DNA of 64,000 bases from Paenibacillus sp. BIHB 4019 (GTDB lineage: Bacteria; Bacillota; Bacilli; Paenibacillales; Paenibacillaceae), in contig NZ_CP016808.1 in NCBI RefSeq assembly GCF_002741035.1, forward strand, positions 372,001-436,000, written 5' to 3'. The position numbers and the translations under genes are program-made. Positions 60,970 to 64,000 of this stretch are shown piece after piece (position 1 is the first letter of the stretch; each line of letters begins with the position of its first letter). A model generated the notes under the pieces. It worked only from the letters and a program-made list of their open reading frames with translations, ran no database searches and was not told the DNA's origin.

Positions 60970-63213
60970 ATGAGTGCAAGGAAAAAAGCAACACAAAACA
61001 CAGCGGAATTGTCTAAAGAGCAGCCGCTGTTGCAAGGGTTACTGACACTTGGCTTGGCTTTGTTCGTCCTTATTTTCCCATACGAGAGGGGATTATTCAA
61101 CGGCTACGAATATGCCTTCGAGTCTCCCATTTACAACGCGTCCATCTATGGCTACGTTCTACTCGCCGCAACCGCCTTGTACGCTTATCTTACGGGTTGG
61201 AAACTGAACAACCATCGCAGCGTGCTGTCGATTGCAGTTTTGCTGCTGCCGGCCATCTATTGGCTCTCATCAATGCAGGCCGTCTCCAGCTATTATGCCA
61301 AATTTATGACGTTTGTCTTCTTCCTGCTCGCTGCCCTGTTTCTGACCAGTCTATATGCTGCTGGAAAAGTACAGATGCGAAAATGGCTGGAATATGGCGT
61401 TATGCTCTCTGCCTATTTAATCGTATTTTTCGGCCTGCTGAACTTGTTCGGCCAGCAATATTACAAGGATGCAATGTGGCTCGCCCACGATGGCTACCGG
61501 CTTAGCTCAGTCTTTCAATATTCCAATACATACGCCGGCTTCCTAATTGCCATCTTTCTGATCGCCGCTTATTATGCCGCAACCTGTGAGCGCTGGTATA
61601 TGCGCCTAGCTAATTCTATTATGCTCGTACCGATTTTAATTTCCTTTTTTCTCGCTTATTCGAGGGGCGCCCTCGTTATTATTCCAGTGATGCTTATTGT
61701 ACTTCTGCCTTTTCTGAAGCTGGCTAGGCAATTTGCTTATGTCGTCTACGCTGGTCTATCCGCTTTGCTGACGCTCGTTATTTTGGGCAAAATCACGGCT
61801 AATACAGAAGCGATTTCCGCAATTGTACAGCCGACCGAAACGAAAGTGGCGACGACGATTTCGATGTTCGACAAGCTGCCGCTGCAAAGCTGGGCATTGC
61901 TTACTGGGGCAGCCGTTGTTAATGCAGGACTGATCATGCTTATTCACAAGAAGCTGTTCCCTTGGATCGAAAAGAAAAGTGCACGCCTTGCGCAGCGCAA
62001 ATGGGCATTTGCTGCTTTTCCCGCTGCTATTGTCGTTGTCGGACTATTGGCAGCCGTATTGCTTATTACAAGCGACGGCATCCGTGATCTGCTGCCTGAG
62101 AAAATGGCTTCCCGATTCGAAAACATCAACTTGCAGCAGCACAGCGTTCTCGAACGCTGGACCTTCTATGAGGATGGCTTTAAGGTTGCCAAAGACTATC
62201 CGCTGCTCGGAGCTGGCGGAGGCAGCTGGCAGGCTCTATATGAGCAATACCAAAACAATCCTTATTGGAGCAGACAGGCGCACAGCTTCTTCATTCAAAC
62301 GCTCGTTGAGGTAGGCTGGATTGGATTTGCTGCGCTTATCGGGCTGCTCGTTTATGTCTATTACTTATACATTCGCTCGTACATCCGTTACCCTGAACGT
62401 CGGGGCAGCCACTTGATCTTTTTTATTTTGGCAACGACGCTGCTGCTGCATAGCGCTATCGACTTTGATATGAGCTACGTCTATTTGAGCGCTTTGCTAT
62501 TCATTAGCTTGGGCGCTATGATTGCGCCATTTGGCAAATCGCTTGCGTTTAAACAAGGGGCAGAACAACCCGTACAGGGCAGCGCAGTAAAATGGATCTA
62601 TCCATCTGCCATCGGCGTGCTGGCCATTGTCCTGCTAGTCGGCTCCGCGCGCGCGAACGGCGCAAACAGCACGTTTCAGGATACGTATAATACGGCTGCT
62701 GCTGGGAAGGCGCAGCTCAGCCAGTTGCTGCCTTCACTCAATAAAGCCATTAAGACTTCACCTGATCATTCCGTGTTTAGCCTGACCAAATACGAATGGC
62801 TGATGCAGGCCTATGAGCAGACGCAAAATGCTTCAATGAAAGATGAAGCGCTGCAGACGCTTGCAAGCGGCAAAGCCCATGATCCTTACAACCGTTCGTT
62901 CATTATGGCCCAATATCAAAATGACAAAAAGGACGGCAAAACAACAGAGATGCTGCAAGTGCTGGAAGAAGGCATTAGCAAATTCCGTTGGGATATCGAG
63001 TTTTATGATCATGCCATTGTTGAATATGTTGCGGCTATTAGCAGTGATGCCGGAAATGCGGAAAGCTACCACAAGCGTGTGCTGGAGCTTAAAGCGGAAG
63101 TGGAGCGGCGTATCGCCCAACTTGCGACGCTGCCTCCAGAACAATCGCAGGGACGCGAATTCAGCTTCACACCTGCGATGCAGCAAGCACTAGCTTCTAT
63201 TGAAACCAAATAA
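60970..63213 (+). CDS. O-antigen ligase-like oligosaccharyltransferase (Wzy_C family)
   Basis: 747 residues. About twelve membrane segments (to about 520) include the Wzy_C loop with RQAHSFFIQTLVEVGWIGF (about 433-451), where the His and Arg act in glycan transfer. A C-terminal extracytoplasmic part (about 555-747) is helical and repeat-like (TPR-type). In Gram-positive S-layer clusters such proteins (WsaB/WsfB) link the exported glycan to the protein. AAGGAG precedes the ATG. GC content is higher than in the cassette just upstream, so the gene belongs to the older flank. Confidence 0.87.
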   Translation: MSARKKATQNTAELSKEQPLLQGLLTLGLALFVLIFPYERGLFNGYEYAFESPIYNASIYGYVLLAATALYAYLTGWKLNNHRSVLSIAVLLLPAIYWLSSMQAVSSYYAKFMTFVFFLLAALFLTSLYAAGKVQMRKWLEYGVMLSAYLIVFFGLLNLFGQQYYKDAMWLAHDGYRLSSVFQYSNTYAGFLIAIFLIAAYYAATCERWYMRLANSIMLVPILISFFLAYSRGALVIIPVMLIVLLPFLKLARQFAYVVYAGLSALLTLVILGKITANTEAISAIVQPTETKVATTISMFDKLPLQSWALLTGAAVVNAGLIMLIHKKLFPWIEKKSARLAQRKWAFAAFPAAIVVVGLLAAVLLITSDGIRDLLPEKMASRFENINLQQHSVLERWTFYEDGFKVAKDYPLLGAGGGSWQALYEQYQNNPYWSRQAHSFFIQTLVEVGWIGFAALIGLLVYVYYLYIRSYIRYPERRGSHLIFFILATTLLLHSAIDFDMSYVYLSALLFISLGAMIAPFGKSLAFKQGAEQPVQGSAVKWIYPSAIGVLAIVLLVGSARANGANSTFQDTYNTAAAGKAQLSQLLPSLNKAIKTSPDHSVFSLTKYEWLMQAYEQTQNASMKDEALQTLASGKAHDPYNRSFIMAQYQNDKKDGKTTEMLQVLEEGISKFRWDIEFYDHAIVEYVAAISSDAGNAESYHKRVLELKAEVERRIAQLATLPPEQSQGREFSFTPAMQQALASIETK

Positions 63214-63230
63214 GCAATTGCCACACCAAT

Positions 63231-63330
63231 AAGCGCCTTTCTGGCCTCGTCTTTGAACGGTTGAATCTATGCATGCGTTATGCATAAACCCGTTTTGAGA
63301 CGTTCCCTAGGAGGCGCTTTTCCTATTTTT
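63231..63330 (+). terminator. Large nested hairpin terminator
   Basis: AAGCGCCT pairs with AGGCGCTT at the outside; GTCT/AGAC, AACGG/CCGTT and ATGCAT/ATGCAT pair inside over about 90 bases; TTTTCC and TTTTT follow. Ends the ligase gene. Confidence 0.65.
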
Positions 63331-63365
63331 CTGACATGTTTCCCGCTGCGGCAGAATAAATTGCA

Positions 63366-63379
63366 TTAGAACGTTCTAA
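63366..63379. promoter_or_regulatory. 14-bp perfect palindrome before the M23-type gene
   Basis: TTAGAACGTTCTAA, 33 bases before the start codon. Operator-like; it does not match the SOS box, which needs four bases between GAAC and GTTC. Confidence 0.35.
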
Positions 63380-63411
63380 ATTCTCATACCGGCCGGAAGG
63401 AGAAACCTCTA

Positions 63412-64000
63412 TTGAATCGATCGTCTAATTCAAAGTGGTCATTTGTAGTCATGCGCGGCGCTGACAAAACCGTCAAGCAGTTTCATGTCTCAAAGCGATC
63501 CGTCATTGCGGCCCCTGCCGCAGCTGCACTGGCCGTGTCGGGCTGCTTTGCCGCCCTCCAGATCAAATCGGTCTTCGAGATGCATGAGCTTGAGGCGCAG
63601 CTTCTAGAGCAGGCGGCACAGCAGGATGAACAATCGCAGCAATATCAGCATACCGTCGCCAATAAGGATGAGACGATTCTCGCCCTACAGCAGCAGCTGG
63701 CAAGCCTTGCTCAACAAACCGAGGACATGCAGATGCGTGTAGATGAGCTGCTCGCTCTGGAAAACAAGCTCAAACAGTTCATCGACAAATATGGCGGCTC
63801 TGACTCTGGGATAGACACGAGCAGCCACAAGCTTGGGCAACAATCTGAACAGTTGTACAAGCGCGAGCAGGCTTTGGCACAGCAAGCCGGTTATGATACG
63901 AGCGGTTCCTTGCAAACGAGCGGGATGTCCTTTCGGGCTTTGGCTTCCTCTACCTCGTTTGACGTTCAATCGCTAAGTGCGATGATCGACTCTTTGGAGG
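63412..64000 (+). CDS. Envelope protein with N-terminal anchor and coiled coil (M23 peptidase type), partial
   Basis: The first 196 codons; the gene runs off the right edge. TTG at 63412 follows GGAAGGAG. A basic start (KWSFVVMRGADKTVKQFHVSKR) precedes one membrane segment (about 32-52) and a long Gln-rich coiled coil (about 58-150), then a Ser-rich part. This N-terminal plan, including the VMRGADKTVKQF-like opening, is shared by Paenibacillus M23 peptidoglycan endopeptidases with coiled coils. The catalytic domain would lie outside the window, so the peptidase call is inference. Confidence 0.7.
   Translation, partial: MNRSSNSKWSFVVMRGADKTVKQFHVSKRSVIAAPAAAALAVSGCFAALQIKSVFEMHELEAQLLEQAAQQDEQSQQYQHTVANKDETILALQQQLASLAQQTEDMQMRVDELLALENKLKQFIDKYGGSDSGIDTSSHKLGQQSEQLYKREQALAQQAGYDTSGSLQTSGMSFRALASSTSFDVQSLSAMIDSLE

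Noticed and set aside
63366..63379. SOS box before the M23-type gene
   Set aside because: AGAACGTTCT has no four-base spacer between GAAC and GTTC, so it cannot be a LexA box; listed only as a palindrome.

Overview
The window reads as chromosomal DNA of a spore-forming Bacillota, most likely a Paenibacillus. The evidence is a strong GGAGG-type ribosome binding site before most genes, frequent TTG/GTG starts, sporulation genes (cmpA, sspH, an ExsC-like exosporium protein), an SLH-domain protein, a YesM/AraC-type two-component pair beside a CUT1 sugar transporter, and a secreted family 9 pectate lyase. No rRNA operon, CRISPR array or intact transposon was seen.

Layout. 1-3.5 kb (minus strand): the N-terminal end of a cell-wall amidase gene, then the hflK-hflC pair with an AI-2E family permease upstream. 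3.7-6.4 kb (plus): a secreted two-domain pectate lyase behind a cre-like site, then a SEC-C protein. 6.5-8.8 kb (minus): a PNPOx-fold protein, a YkuK-type protein, and six divergent tRNA genes (one with an aberrant D-arm) behind a short ORF and a structured, terminator-like element. 9-18.1 kb (minus): a small stand-alone gene, then a sugar island in which a response regulator and sensor kinase precede a lipoprotein binding protein, two permeases and a GH42 beta-galactosidase. 18.3-21.5 kb: an SLH protein, a membrane coiled-coil protein and a DUF4127 protein.

21.7-26.7 kb is AT-rich and looks like a decayed integrated element. It holds a tyrosine integrase that has lost its first catalytic arginine motif, a frameshifted helicase, a phage-type protein with an in-frame stop and several small ORFs. 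It abuts the terminator of a canonical tRNA cluster (Asn-Ser, Glu-Lys-Leu). 27.4-37 kb holds housekeeping and sporulation genes: sprT-like, cmpA, nitroreductase with an Rrf2 regulator, tex, a metallo-beta-lactamase-fold hydrolase, a thioredoxin-fold protein, DedA, sspH and cardiolipin synthase.

37.3-63.2 kb is a large surface-glycan cluster. It encodes a WbaP-type initiating transferase, glycosyltransferases, RmlABCD (dTDP-L-rhamnose), ManC-Gmd-Rmd-perosamine synthase-acetyltransferase (GDP-linked 6-deoxy sugars), an ABC-2 exporter, an O-antigen-ligase-like protein and a divergent five-gene cassette (coiled-coil protein, GT-B protein, HAD phosphatase, nucleotidyltransferase, methyltransferase). 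In a Gram-positive host this layout fits the glycan of an S-layer or other surface glycoprotein: initiate on undecaprenyl phosphate, extend in the cytoplasm, possibly cap the chain, export through the ABC transporter, and ligate outside the cell. The central part (about 44-60.9 kb) is visibly AT-richer than its flanks, as expected of exchanged glycan genes. The window ends inside a gene for a coiled-coil, M23-type envelope protein.
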